Below are positions 1 to 8,024 of a DNA stretch of 38,777 bases, piece after piece. The notes below the pieces were generated by a model. It was given only the letters and a program-made list of their open reading frames with translations. It was not told the DNA's origin and did not search any database. The stretch covers positions 1 to 38,777 of the forward strand of contig JAJYXI010000031.1 of the NCBI GenBank assembly GCA_021791055.1. Direction: 5' to 3'. Position 1 is the first letter of the stretch. Every line of letters starts with the position of its first letter. Origin of the DNA: Nitrospirota bacterium (GTDB lineage: Bacteria; Nitrospirota; Thermodesulfovibrionia; Thermodesulfovibrionales; Dissulfurispiraceae). The position numbers were made by a program, and so were the translations under genes.

Positions 1-49
1 CTTCAAATCTCATCTTCCGCACCTCCTGCAGTATTTTTGTCCTTTTCAT
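1..49 (-). CDS. Transposase N-terminus, ISNCY-like (partial)
   Basis: Only the first 16 codons are present, reading MKRTKILQEVRKMRFE on the minus strand. From memory, this opening matches transposases of the ISNCY group with an N-terminal helix-turn-helix and an integrase core, which commonly begin with a 'LQEVRKMRFEE' segment. A strong Shine-Dalgarno (GGAGGG, plus positions about 56-61 in complement) precedes the ATG at 49. The remaining protein runs off the window, so catalytic residues cannot be checked. Confidence 0.6.
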   Translation of the reverse strand, partial: MKRTKILQEVRKMRFE

Positions 50-122
50 GGATAGCCCTCCTTGCTATCCAATCTTAACCGGACAGTTTATGTGCTACAG
101 ATGCGGACAGTTTATGTGTTCT
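1..122 (-). mobile_element. Left-edge insertion sequence end (ISNCY-type), truncated by window
   Basis: The minus strand carries the start of a transposase gene (49 to 1) preceded by two direct copies of the 15-mer CGGACAGTTTATGTG (plus-strand positions 80-94 and 104-118, period 24). Repeated binding-site-like motifs just outside a transposase start are typical of an IS terminus. The element boundary is put near 118-125 by the end of the second copy; the other end is outside the window, so the terminal inverted repeat cannot be confirmed. Confidence 0.6.
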
Positions 123-143
123 CTACAACCCTCTCCAAAAACC

Positions 144-172
144 TTGAGATTTTTATATAAGACTGTTAGTAT
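144..172 (+). promoter_or_regulatory. Sigma-70 type promoter for yajC-secDF
   Basis: TTGAGA (144-149) and TAGTAT (167-172) are separated by exactly 17 bp. A transcript would start near 179, about 110 nt before yajC, so the octamer repeat at 190-272 would lie in its leader. It stands just inside the gap left by the IS end. Confidence 0.5.
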
Positions 173-189
173 ATAAGTCAATTTAAAAT

Positions 190-272
190 GTGAATGAGCG
201 TATGAGTGAATGGGTAGATGAGCGGAGTTTTTTACCCATATACTCATTAACTCTTTTACTCATTAACTCAAA
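190..272 (+). repeat. Octamer tandem repeat pair in yajC leader
   Basis: Left arm: four 8-bp units of the type GTGAATGA/GTGAATGG at 190-221. Right arm: four units at 241-272, TACTCATT, AACTCTTT, TACTCATT, AACTCAAA, which run roughly complementary to the left arm across a loop of 19 nt. A short ORF that can be read from 190 is a by-product of the repeat. The left arm is nearly identical to the arm at 24101-24122. Confidence 0.75.
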
Positions 273-290
273 AACAATTGGAGGTGTCGA

Positions 291-644
291 ATGTTTTCCC
301 TATTTAATTTCGTTACAGAGGCGTATGCCATGGGACCTGCTCCGCAGGCAGGAGGACAGGCAGGTGGAGCGCAGGGCATGATTGCGAGTCTTCTTCCTTT
401 AATACTTATTTTTGTGGTCTTTTATTTTCTTCTCATAAGACCCCAGCAGAAAAAGGCAAAGGAACACAGACAGATGCTCGAAAACATTAAGAAAGGCGAT
501 AAGGTGGTAACTGCCGGCGGAATCTATGGGGTTGTTGACAGCGTCGGCAATAACACCATTGTCTTAAAGATAGCAGAGAATATAAAGGTGAAGTTCGGGA
601 AAGGCTATATCGCTGCTGTAAGACCAGCATCTGACGAAGACTAA
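291..644 (+). CDS. yajC: Preprotein translocase subunit YajC
   Basis: A 117-residue protein of normal YajC length. One hydrophobic membrane segment at about residues 28-48 (ASLLPLILIFVVFYFLLIRP) is followed by the family signature 'RPQQKKAKEHRQML' and a small cytoplasmic beta domain with 'GDKVVTAGGIYGVV'. YajC joins SecD and SecF in the accessory membrane complex of the SecYEG translocase. The N-terminus is extended by a Gly/Ala/Gln-rich stretch before the membrane helix, as in many YajC proteins. The start at 291 has the Shine-Dalgarno GGAGG at 280-284. Gene order yajC-secD-secF is the standard one. Confidence 0.95.
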   Translation: MFSLFNFVTEAYAMGPAPQAGGQAGGAQGMIASLLPLILIFVVFYFLLIRPQQKKAKEHRQMLENIKKGDKVVTAGGIYGVVDSVGNNTIVLKIAENIKVKFGKGYIAAVRPASDED

Positions 645-654
645 AATGAAGCAA

Positions 655-722
655 ATTCTAAATAAGAAATCCTAAATCCTGAACTGTTTTGGATTCTGAA
701 TATTCGAATTTAGGATTTTAAA
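655..722 (+). repeat. Imperfect inverted repeat in yajC-secD spacer
   Basis: The sequence around 665-680 (AAATCCTAAATCCTGAA) is largely the reverse complement of 703-720 (TTCGAATTTAGGATTTTA). The 8-bp spacing of the 'AATCCTAA' blocks suggests a decayed octamer repeat like the one before yajC. The secD Shine-Dalgarno (GGAGG, 726-730) lies just beyond the right arm. Confidence 0.5.
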
Positions 723-741
723 TCCGGAGGATATGATATAG

Positions 742-2364
742 ATGAAGAAGGGTGTATTGTGGAAGGCAATCCTTATAGCTCTTACTGTTGTTGTTTCTAT
801 AATTTTCTTTTTGCCTAACATTCCGTTATTTCAAAGTATGCCTGACTGGTGGAAGAAGTCCATGCCGAATAAAGGCATAGTCCTTGGACTCGACCTGCAA
901 GGCGGATTGCATCTCGTCTTTGAGGTTGAAGGAGACAAGGCTACTGAAATCGCAACCGAAAGGATTGCATCTTCCTTAAACGGTGTATTTGAAAGAAAGA
1001 AAATCAAGGCCGGCGTAAGACGGGACGGACTGTTTGTTGTAGTGACACCTGCAAATATGGATGTCAGAAAGGCAATAGAAGAGACATATCCAGTGTTGAC
1101 GCTTGTGGATAGCAAGGATGTGCTTAAATACAAGCTTTCTGCAAAGGAAGTACAGAGGATTAAGGATACAGCCACAGATCAGGTGCTTGAGATTATAAGG
1201 AACAGAATAGACCAGTTCGGCGTTGCAGAGCCGACCATTCACAGACAGGCGGAAAATGAAATCGTTGTACAGCTTCCGGGAGTAAAGGATCCCAAAAGGG
1301 CGGTGGAGATTATCGGTAAGACAGCATTGCTTGAATTCAAGCTTGCCGATGACGAATCACCTCTCGCTGCAGAACTGCCTGCTTCCATCATGCCAGGAGA
1401 AGAGACGCAGCTTTTCGAAAGATTCAAAAATAGAATCCCTGAAGGGGATGAGATGCTCTTCCAGAAGGTTATAAACAAGGAGACAGGCGTTGTTACCAAG
1501 AGACCGGTGCTCCTTAAAAAGGAAACACTCCTTACAGGCGATCTTTTGACAGAGGCAAGGATCAACATAGACGAGAGGTTCAACGAGCCGTATGTCTCCA
1601 TTAGATTTAATCCTGCAGGCGCAAAGATATTCGAGGATATAACAGGACAGAATGTAAAGAAGAGGCTTGCCATAATCCTCGATGGAAATGTGTATTCCGC
1701 ACCTGTGATTCAGGAGAGGATAAGCGGAGGAGATGCCCAGATAACAGGAAGCTTCACAATGGATGAGGCAAAGGATCTTGCAATAGTATTGAGGGCGGGT
1801 GCACTGCCTGCGCCTCTCAAAACCCTTCAGAATGTGACAGTAGGACCGTCCCTCGGAAGGGATTCCATCGAGGCAGGCAAAATGGCAGGTATTGTGGGCA
1901 CAATCCTTGTTATCGCATTCATGATTTTCTATTACAGGCTTTCAGGAGTTATAGCTGATTTTGCACTCCTTCTGAACATAATACTCCTTTTGGGCGCAAT
2001 GGCTTCGCTCAACGCAACCCTTACAATGCCAGGTATTGCAGGTATAATCTTAGCAATAGGTATGGCTGTTGACTCCAATGTCCTTATGTTCGAGAGGATG
2101 AGGGAGGAGATAAGGGCAGGCAAGACCCCAAGGGCTGCAGTGGAGAGCGGATATAAAAAGGCATTCTGGACAATATTCGATTCCCATATAACAACCCTTA
2201 TCACTGCTGCCGTATTGTTCCAGTTCGGCACAGGACCCATAAAAGGCTTTGCGGTTACATTGAGCCTCGGCGTTGCCATAAATCTCTTCACAGCGCTCAT
2301 AGGTACGAAGACTGTCTTTGACATCATCCAATCCAAGAAAGAGGTCAAGAGGTTGAGCATATGA
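742..2364 (+). CDS. secD: Protein translocase subunit SecD
   Basis: A 540-residue RND-type membrane protein that, with SecF, uses the proton gradient to pull exported proteins through SecYEG. TM1 lies at about residues 8-27. It is followed by the SecD signature [14 protein letters not shown] (about 49-62), a large periplasmic domain, and five C-terminal helices from about residue 375. The conserved fourth-helix motif [17 protein letters not shown] is at about 440-456. The length is typical. The start ATG at 742 follows GGAGGATATG. SecF follows after a 61-nt gap with a strong hairpin. Confidence 0.96.
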   Translation: MKKGVLWKAILIALTVVVSIIFFLPNIPLFQSMPDWWKKSMPNKGIVLGLDLQGGLHLVFEVEGDKATEIATERIASSLNGVFERKKIKAGVRRDGLFVVVTPANMDVRKAIEETYPVLTLVDSKDVLKYKLSAKEVQRIKDTATDQVLEIIRNRIDQFGVAEPTIHRQAENEIVVQLPGVKDPKRAVEIIGKTALLEFKLADDESPLAAELPASIMPGEETQLFERFKNRIPEGDEMLFQKVINKETGVVTKRPVLLKKETLLTGDLLTEARINIDERFNEPYVSIRFNPAGAKIFEDITGQNVKKRLAIILDGNVYSAPVIQERISGGDAQITGSFTMDEAKDLAIVLRAGALPAPLKTLQNVTVGPSLGRDSIEAGKMAGIVGTILVIAFMIFYYRLSGVIADFALLLNIILLLGAMASLNATLTMPGIAGIILAIGMAVDSNVLMFERMREEIRAGKTPRAAVESGYKKAFWTIFDSHITTLITAAVLFQFGTGPIKGFAVTLSLGVAINLFTALIGTKTVFDIIQSKKEVKRLSI

Positions 2365-2367
2365 ACT

Positions 2368-2394
2368 CACAAGGGGGACTCTGTCCCCCTTGTG
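2368..2394 (+). other. Perfect 12-bp hairpin between secD and secF
   Basis: CACAAGGGGGAC (2368-2379) is followed by a TCT loop and its exact reverse complement (2383-2394), starting four bases after the secD stop. There is no T-run, so it is not a good intrinsic terminator. It may protect the upstream mRNA end, set the SecD:SecF ratio, or be a copy of a dispersed G/C-tract repeat related to the one in nnrD. Confidence 0.6.
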
Positions 2395-2425
2395 ATAACC
2401 CCCTTAAAAAAGCGGAGGACAGATA

Positions 2426-3322
2426 ATGATTGAGTTAGTAAAAGGCACGAAAATAGATTTCATGGGAAAGAAGATATATGCCTTTATTATATCCGGTATT
2501 TTCTCAGTGCTCGGCATTATAGCCATAGTCCAGATAGGGCTCGATAAGGCAAACTTAGGTGTTGATTTTGCAGGCGGCACAGCCGTCCAGATTAAATTTA
2601 CCCAGTCTGTCCAGCTTCATGATGTGAGGATTGCATTAGAGGAGAGCGGACTGAAGGACTTTGACCTTCAGGATTTGCCCACAGAAAACAAGGTTCTGAT
2701 AAGGGTGAAGAAGCAGGAAGAAAGGCTCGGCGGCTTCTCTGAGAGGATAACCCAGATACTCTCGCAGAAGTTCTCTGACAAAAAACCTGTGATTGACTCC
2801 ACGACCGAGATAGGGCCAAAGGTGGGTTCGAAATTGAGAAAGGATTCTTTATGGGCTATACTCGTGGCTACAGGAGGTATACTGGTATATGTTGCGTGGA
2901 GATTCCAGTTCAGATTCGGAGTGGGTGCAACCATTGCAACATTCCATGATGTCCTTGCAGTGCTCGGAATTTTCTATATTCTCAACAAGGAGATAAATCT
3001 TATCCTCTTAAGCGCACTGCTTACAATTGCGGGCTACTCGCTTACCGATACAGTTGTTGTATTTGACAGGATAAGGGAGAATATAAAGAGATATATAAAG
3101 GAGCCTGTTGAGGTTGTTATAAACAGGAGCATCAATGAAGTGCTTTCGAGGACAATTGTCACATCATTGACCGTTTTTCTTTCAGCGCTTGCATTATTTC
3201 TGTTCGGCGGAGAGGTTATACACGACTTTGCCCTCGCCATGTTAATAGGCGTAGCAATCGGAACATATTCTTCTATTTTTGTTGCAAGCCCTGTTGTTGT
3301 GCTTCTTGGCAAAAAGAGGTAA
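2426..3322 (+). CDS. secF: Protein translocase subunit SecF
   Basis: A 298-residue protein with six membrane helices and the SecF signatures VDFAGGTAVQIKF (about 46-58) and TDTVVVFDRIRENI (about 207-220). It partners SecD in the Sec accessory complex. Shine-Dalgarno GGAGG precedes the ATG at 2426. Length and order are normal, and its stop at 3320-3322 is followed within 13 nt by the recJ start, suggesting cotranscription. Confidence 0.96.
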   Translation: MIELVKGTKIDFMGKKIYAFIISGIFSVLGIIAIVQIGLDKANLGVDFAGGTAVQIKFTQSVQLHDVRIALEESGLKDFDLQDLPTENKVLIRVKKQEERLGGFSERITQILSQKFSDKKPVIDSTTEIGPKVGSKLRKDSLWAILVATGGILVYVAWRFQFRFGVGATIATFHDVLAVLGIFYILNKEINLILLSALLTIAGYSLTDTVVVFDRIRENIKRYIKEPVEVVINRSINEVLSRTIVTSLTVFLSALALFLFGGEVIHDFALAMLIGVAIGTYSSIFVASPVVVLLGKKR

Positions 3323-3332
3323 GGAGCTCCAG

Positions 3333-5093
3333 GTGCTTAACAGCACAGAATGCAAATGGCTGGTAAATAGAACCAATCCTGAGTATGTTGATTATATTTC
3401 GAGGGTCGCCACTGTATCTCCGGCATTTGCACAGGTATTGATCAACAGGGGAATAAAAACTCCTGAACAGCTCGATTCCTTTCTCAATTCTGATATTAAC
3501 AAACTGTCAGACCCGTTTGAACTGCCTTGTATTAAAATTGCAATAGATAGAATCAGAGAGGCAAAAAGGCAGGGAGAGAGGGTGCTTGTCCATGGAGATT
3601 ACGATGCAGACGGTGTTACTGCGACAGCCATAATGGTTGAGGGTCTCAGGAAGATTGGCTTGGATGTCCACTATTTCATACCAAACAGGATGTCCCACGG
3701 TTACGGTTTTGGCAGTGCAGGAATTGAAAAGGCAAAAGAGGTGGATGCGAAGCTCATAATCACTGTGGATTGCGGCATTACATCCTTTGATGCTGTTTCC
3801 GAAGCAAACTCTCTCGGGATAGATGTGATAATCACCGACCATCATGAACCACTCAGAGTCCAGAGTCTGGAGTCCGGAGTTAAGAGTGAAGAAGAATTGG
3901 AGTTTTTACTGCCAGAGGCAATTGCCGTAGTAAATCCTAAACTCTTAACTCATAACTCTCAACTCTCAATTCTTTCCGGTGCAGGCGTTGCTTTTAAACT
4001 CATACACGGTCTTTTTGAGAATAACATCGATGATGTATATGAACTCTTTGACCTCGCTGCTATTGGAACTGCTGCTGATGTGGTTCCTGTGGTTGGAGAC
4101 AACAGGGTTATCCTCAAAGAAGGCATCAAGCTAATACAGTCAGGAGAGAGGGCTGGTATCAGGGCGCTCAAGGATGCATCGGGAATAAGGCCCGACTTCT
4201 TTAAAACATCCTTTTTGTATTACACCATTATACCGAGAATTAATGCTGCAGGCAGGATGTCGGATGCAACCGATGTTGTCAGGCTTTTAACCACAAAATC
4301 TGAGGCAGAAGCTGAAGAGCTGTCCAAATGGCTTAATGAACTGAATTCCAAAAGACAGGAGATAGAGGGATCCGTTTATGATGATGCGATAGAGATGCTC
4401 AATCTAATGGGCAACAGCCACGGCGCTATTGTCCTTGCATCAGAGGGCTGGCATCATGGTGTGGTCGGTATTGTGGCATCGAGGATTGCAGAGCAATACT
4501 ACAGGCCGACATTTATACTTTCCATAGAAAACGGCGTGGCTAAAGGCTCTGCAAGGAGCATACCGTCTTTTGATATTCATTGCGGTCTTACGCTCTGCAA
4601 GGATATTCTCAAAAGATTTGGCGGCCATAAGCAGGCAGCGGGACTGAGTCTTTCTTTGGAGGATATCGAGAGATTCAGATTAAGGATATCCGAGGTTGTG
4701 AATAATGCCCTTTCGGATAATGACTTCATTCCTGCCTTGCATATTGATGCTGTTGTCAATATCTCTGATATAAGCATTGGACTTATAGATGAGCTTGCAA
4801 GGCTTGAGCCCTTTGGCTGCGGCAATGAGGAGCCGTTGTTTGGTGCAAAAGGGCTGGAGGCAATAAAACCAAGGGTTGTAGGAAATAACCATCTCAAAAT
4901 GCATCTGAAACAGAACGGCCGCAGAATAGACAGCATCGGTTTTGATTTCGGAGGATTATTGGACAGCATTGAAGATAATCCATTAATTGACGCTGCCTTT
5001 CTGCCGATAATAAATGAGTGGGACGGAGGGAGATACCTGCAGTTGAATCTGAAGGCGATAAGGCCGAATCAAAGTAATGGGGTAATGGAGTGA
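3333..5093 (+). CDS. recJ: Single-stranded-DNA-specific exonuclease RecJ
   Basis: A 5'-3' ssDNA exonuclease of the DHH family, acting in recombination and mismatch or base-excision repair. Visible motifs are GDYDADG (about 88-94), the VDCGIT motif, DHH (about 169-171), [10 protein letters not shown], the DHHA1 motif [10 protein letters not shown], and a C-terminal OB-like domain. The GTG at 3333 is chosen because AAGGAG (3321-3326) precedes it by 6 nt; the frame is also open upstream into secF. This gives 586 residues, a normal length. Two heptamer-repeat segments are translated in frame right after DHH (residues about 176-187 and 203-214), flanking the conserved [11 protein letters not shown]. 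Confidence 0.95.
   Translation: MLNSTECKWLVNRTNPEYVDYISRVATVSPAFAQVLINRGIKTPEQLDSFLNSDINKLSDPFELPCIKIAIDRIREAKRQGERVLVHGDYDADGVTATAIMVEGLRKIGLDVHYFIPNRMSHGYGFGSAGIEKAKEVDAKLIITVDCGITSFDAVSEANSLGIDVIITDHHEPLRVQSLESGVKSEEELEFLLPEAIAVVNPKLLTHNSQLSILSGAGVAFKLIHGLFENNIDDVYELFDLAAIGTAADVVPVVGDNRVILKEGIKLIQSGERAGIRALKDASGIRPDFFKTSFLYYTIIPRINAAGRMSDATDVVRLLTTKSEAEAEELSKWLNELNSKRQEIEGSVYDDAIEMLNLMGNSHGAIVLASEGWHHGVVGIVASRIAEQYYRPTFILSIENGVAKGSARSIPSFDIHCGLTLCKDILKRFGGHKQAAGLSLSLEDIERFRLRISEVVNNALSDNDFIPALHIDAVVNISDISIGLIDELARLEPFGCGNEEPLFGAKGLEAIKPRVVGNNHLKMHLKQNGRRIDSIGFDFGGLLDSIEDNPLIDAAFLPIINEWDGGRYLQLNLKAIRPNQSNGVME
3858..3974 (+). repeat. Heptamer repeat pair inside recJ
   Basis: Left arm: five 7-bp units at 3858-3892 (AGTCCAG, AGTCTGG, AGTCCGG, AGTTAAG, AGTGAAG). 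Right arm: five units at 3940-3974 (AACTCTT, AACTCAT, AACTCTC, AACTCTC, AATTCTT). The arms are equal in number and partly complementary (GAGTTAAGAGT pairs with ACTCTTAACTC), and the 47-nt loop encodes conserved RecJ residues. Confidence 0.8.
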
Positions 5094-5097
5094 TGAA
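5074..5097 (+). repeat. Three octamer units across recJ end and panB start
   Basis: GTAATGGG, GTAATGGA and GTGATGAA follow one another at 5074-5097. They match the octamer type at 190-221 and 24090-24129. The block supplies the last RecJ codons, the recJ stop and the panB start codon. There is no facing arm. Confidence 0.5.
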
Positions 5098-5887
5098 AGT
5101 TACAATTAATGATTTTTTGAAGATGAAACCGGAGGGGAAGAAGATTACGATGCTTACTGCATACGACTATCCTTTTGCCCAGATCGTTGATGAGGCGGGT
5201 ATGGATGCTATTCTCGTAGGAGATTCCCTTGCAATGGTTGTTCAGGGGCTCGAAAACACCCTGCCTGTTACTATGGATGAGATGATATACCATACAAAGA
5301 TGGTTTCGAGGGCGGTGAAGAGGGCTATGGTTATCGGTGATATGCCGTATCTTTCATATCAGGTAAGCGTTGAAGATGCAGTAAGAAACGCAGGCAGGTT
5401 TATTAAAGAGGCTGGCGCACAGGCCGTAAAGATCGAAGGCGGAAGGGAAGCAGCAGAAAAGGTTGAGGCAATGACAAAGGCAGAAATTCCTGTGATGGCT
5501 CATATAGGGCTCACTCCGCAGGCAGTCCACAGGATGGGAGGATATAAGGTGCAGGGCAGGACAGAGGAGGCAGCAAAGACGCTTTTAGAGGATGCAAAGA
5601 TTCTTCAGGATGCAGGCGCATTCTCGCTGCTCCTTGAGGCAATCCCTGCAGAACTTGCGGCACAGATAACAAACGGGTTGTTTGTTCCCACAATCGGTAT
5701 AGGCGCAGGTCCTCACTGTGACGGACAGGTTTTGGTTATTCATGATGTGCTCGGGTTGTTTGAAAGGTTTGTGCCCAAGTTTGTAAAGCGCTATGCAAAC
5801 TTGAAGGAAGAGGCTCTAAAAGCAATTAAACAGTATAAAGAGGAAGTCGAGAAAGGCATCTTCCCTGGCAAAGAACACTCTTTTTAA
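5093..5887 (+). CDS. panB: 3-methyl-2-oxobutanoate hydroxymethyltransferase
   Basis: PanB transfers a hydroxymethyl group from 5,10-methylene-THF to 2-oxoisovalerate, the first committed step of pantothenate and CoA synthesis. The 264-residue TIM-barrel protein shows [40 protein letters not shown] and [11 protein letters not shown], all family signatures. The ATG at 5093 overlaps the recJ stop (TGATG), and a GTG three bases upstream is also possible. The start lies in octamer repeat units. No panC or panD is adjacent. Confidence 0.95.
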   Translation: MKVTINDFLKMKPEGKKITMLTAYDYPFAQIVDEAGMDAILVGDSLAMVVQGLENTLPVTMDEMIYHTKMVSRAVKRAMVIGDMPYLSYQVSVEDAVRNAGRFIKEAGAQAVKIEGGREAAEKVEAMTKAEIPVMAHIGLTPQAVHRMGGYKVQGRTEEAAKTLLEDAKILQDAGAFSLLLEAIPAELAAQITNGLFVPTIGIGAGPHCDGQVLVIHDVLGLFERFVPKFVKRYANLKEEALKAIKQYKEEVEKGIFPGKEHSF

Positions 5888-5930
5888 GAGAGAAGATGAA
5901 TACCTTTAAAGAGGTTTTTAAAAAGGAAGA

Positions 5931-5949
5931 TTGAGGGGCAAGCCCTCAA
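5931..5949 (+). other. Hairpin before the receiver-like gene
   Basis: TTGAGGG (931-937) pairs with CCCTCAA (943-949) across a 5-nt loop. It abuts the Shine-Dalgarno AAAGGAG of the next gene and could affect its translation, but it is short and may be incidental. Confidence 0.3.
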
Positions 5950-5959
5950 AGGAGAAGGT

Positions 5960-6385
5960 ATGTCAAAGAAATCTGTTTTAGTATGCGTAAAGAAGGATAT
6001 AGTTCATCCCATAAGCTGGGCATTGAGAGAATTTGAGAAGCAGATAAGCGTAAGGTATTTTGATACGACAAGACAGCTCGGGATGGTTCTTGGGGATGTG
6101 GAGAACTGCTGCGCCGTTATACTGGATTCCATTATCGGGGATGAGTCAACACTTGACTTTGCAAAGGAGATAAAGAATGACAAGCCGTCCCTCAAAATCC
6201 TTCTAATAGCTTCTTCAGGGACTACAAAGGAGGAGATAGTAGCCTTTATCCAGTCAAAGATAGTGAGCGGCGTTCTTATCAGGCCTTTTACGGCAGAGCA
6301 GGTGAGCGATTACATTTACAAGCTCTGCGGTTTCCAGAAGCCGACAGAGGTTCCGTGGTATATGCAGACGGGGCTGAAACCGTGA
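5960..6385 (+). CDS. Degenerate response-regulator receiver-like protein
   Basis: A 141-residue protein with the alternating beta/alpha pattern of a receiver domain and no output domain. An Asp sits at the expected phospho-acceptor place (VILDSIIGDES, D56) and a Ser/Thr at the switch place (LIASSGT). However, the acidic pair near the N-terminus is missing (VLVCVKKD) and the conserved Lys is Arg (GVLIRPF). Phosphorylation is therefore doubtful. It has a good Shine-Dalgarno (AAAGGAGAAGGT) and overlaps the next gene by GTGA. Its partner is unknown. Confidence 0.6.
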   Translation: MSKKSVLVCVKKDIVHPISWALREFEKQISVRYFDTTRQLGMVLGDVENCCAVILDSIIGDESTLDFAKEIKNDKPSLKILLIASSGTTKEEIVAFIQSKIVSGVLIRPFTAEQVSDYIYKLCGFQKPTEVPWYMQTGLKP

Positions 6386-7977
6386 AAGTCATCACTGCCG
6401 ATGAAATGAGAGAGATTGACAGGATTTCCATCGAGGAGTACGGCATTCCGGGCATTGTCCTCATGGAAAGGGCCGGGCTTGCAGTTGCTTTAAAAGTAAA
6501 GGAGTTCTATCCAGATAAAAAAATTCTTGTCCTTTGCGGAGGCGGCAATAACGGCGGAGACGGACTTGTGGCAGCGAGAAATCTCCATAACAGGGGATTT
6601 AAGGTAAGTGTATTAATATTTGCAAAAAAGAACTCTCTTAGTCCTGATTGTAATGCTCAATATCAAATAGCAAAAAAGATTGGTATTCCAGTTGAATTCC
6701 GTAAGGATTTGAATGAGAGAGATGTTCATGGCGCTGTTTTGATTGATGCAGTCTTCGGCACCGGTCTCAGCAGGCCTGTAAAAGGAAGTCTCGCCGGAGT
6801 TTTTGCCTTTATAAATGATTCGGATGTTCCTGTTGTTGCAGTGGATATTCCATCGGGAATCTCTTCCGATACAGGAGAGATTCTGGGAGAGGCTATAATG
6901 GCTGACTACACCGTAACCTTTGGCTTGGCGAAGAGAGGCCATCTCCTCTATCCCGGCGCAGAATATACGGGCAGGCTTTTTGTTGAAGACATCGGATTCC
7001 CTGCGAAGATACTTGCATCAGAAAAAATAAATGTTGATATGATTGACAGGGAAATGGTGTCAGGCTTGATTCCTCTAAGACCGAAATATTCACACAAAGG
7101 CGATTATGGCCATGTCCTTATTGTTGCAGGTTCGCGCGGCAAAACAGGCGCTGCATTGATGGCTGCAAAGGCGTGTTTAAGAAGCGGCTCCGGCCTTGTA
7201 ACTTTGGCTGTCCCTGAGTCATTGATGAATATTTTTCAGGGCAGGGTCACAGAAGAGATGACATTACCGTTGCCTGATGATGGCAGCGGTGTGCTTTCAT
7301 CAAAGGCGATAGATGTCATTTTAAATTTTGCTGCTCAGAAAATCGATGTTATTGCAATTGGTCCTGGAATTGGAGTTTCAAACGATACAGAAAAGATTAT
7401 GAACGAGCTTATCCAGAAATCAACAGTTCCGATGGTGATAGATGCAGATGCTATAAACTCGATAGCACCCCCCCATCCCCCCCTTGGCAAGGGGGGGCAA
7501 AGGGGGGGTATTTCTAAAGGGGCAATAGGTCTTTTAAGAAAGGCAAAGTCGCCTATTGTTATTACTCCTCATCCGGGGGAAATGGCAAGACTTTTAAGTC
7601 AGGAGTCAGAAAAAGAAATAAAGATAAAAATAGAGAAAGACAGAATTGATACCGCAATGTCATTTTCAAAAGAGACAGGGACATATCTTGTTTTAAAAGG
7701 AGTGCCTACCATTGTTACAGAGCCTGAAGGCAGGGCATTCATAAATACTACAGGAAATCCTGGAATGGCCACTGCCGGCTCAGGCGATGTCTTAACAGGA
7801 ATGATAGCCTCGCTGTTAGGGCAAAGTTTAAATCCTGTTAATGCCTCTTTGCTTGGAGTCTACATTCATGGTTTTGCAGGAGATATGGCAGCAAAGGGAA
7901 AAGGGGAGCATTCCTTGATTGCTACAGATATTATAGATTCCTTGCCGGATGCATTTGTGCAATTGCTTGACAGGTAA
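6382..7977 (+). CDS. nnrD: Bifunctional NAD(P)HX epimerase / ADP-dependent dehydratase
   Basis: The enzyme repairs hydrated NADH and NADPH. An N-terminal YjeF_N epimerase (NnrE) half has CGGGNNGGDGLVAARNL at about residues 52-68. A C-terminal ADP-dependent (S)-NAD(P)HX dehydratase (NnrD) half has AGSRGKTGAALMAAKACL, ITPHPGEMARLL and NPGMATAGSGDVLTGM. GTG at 6382 is preferred because it makes a GTGA overlap with the upstream stop and opens with MKVITADEMREID, as in relatives. The 531-residue length is normal apart from about 15 residues (PPHPPLGKGGQRGG-like, about 362-376) encoded by an inserted G/C repeat. Confidence 0.93.
   Translation: MKVITADEMREIDRISIEEYGIPGIVLMERAGLAVALKVKEFYPDKKILVLCGGGNNGGDGLVAARNLHNRGFKVSVLIFAKKNSLSPDCNAQYQIAKKIGIPVEFRKDLNERDVHGAVLIDAVFGTGLSRPVKGSLAGVFAFINDSDVPVVAVDIPSGISSDTGEILGEAIMADYTVTFGLAKRGHLLYPGAEYTGRLFVEDIGFPAKILASEKINVDMIDREMVSGLIPLRPKYSHKGDYGHVLIVAGSRGKTGAALMAAKACLRSGSGLVTLAVPESLMNIFQGRVTEEMTLPLPDDGSGVLSSKAIDVILNFAAQKIDVIAIGPGIGVSNDTEKIMNELIQKSTVPMVIDADAINSIAPPHPPLGKGGQRGGISKGAIGLLRKAKSPIVITPHPGEMARLLSQESEKEIKIKIEKDRIDTAMSFSKETGTYLVLKGVPTIVTEPEGRAFINTTGNPGMATAGSGDVLTGMIASLLGQSLNPVNASLLGVYIHGFAGDMAAKGKGEHSLIATDIIDSLPDAFVQLLDR
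7466..7510 (+). repeat. Nested G/C-tract hairpin repeat inside nnrD
   Basis: Seven C, AT, seven C, TTG-G-CAA, seven G, CAAA, seven G: inner arms 7477-7486 and 7488-7497 are exactly complementary, and outer arms 7467-7474 and 7502-7509 pair as well. The element is read in frame. Repeats encoding 'PPLGKGGQRGG' are familiar as dispersed elements in several bacterial groups. Confidence 0.75.
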
Positions 7978-8024
7978 GGCATTTCATGATATGTTAAACA
8001 CAATTCACATTACAAGGAGGCTTA

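Noticed and set aside
190-381. A 63-codon reading frame over the yajC leader
   Set aside because: It is made of the octamer repeat and then runs out of frame through yajC; no family resemblance.
2395-2410. Rho-independent terminator between secD and secF
   Set aside because: The stem is strong but no T-run follows, and stopping transcription before secF would be odd.
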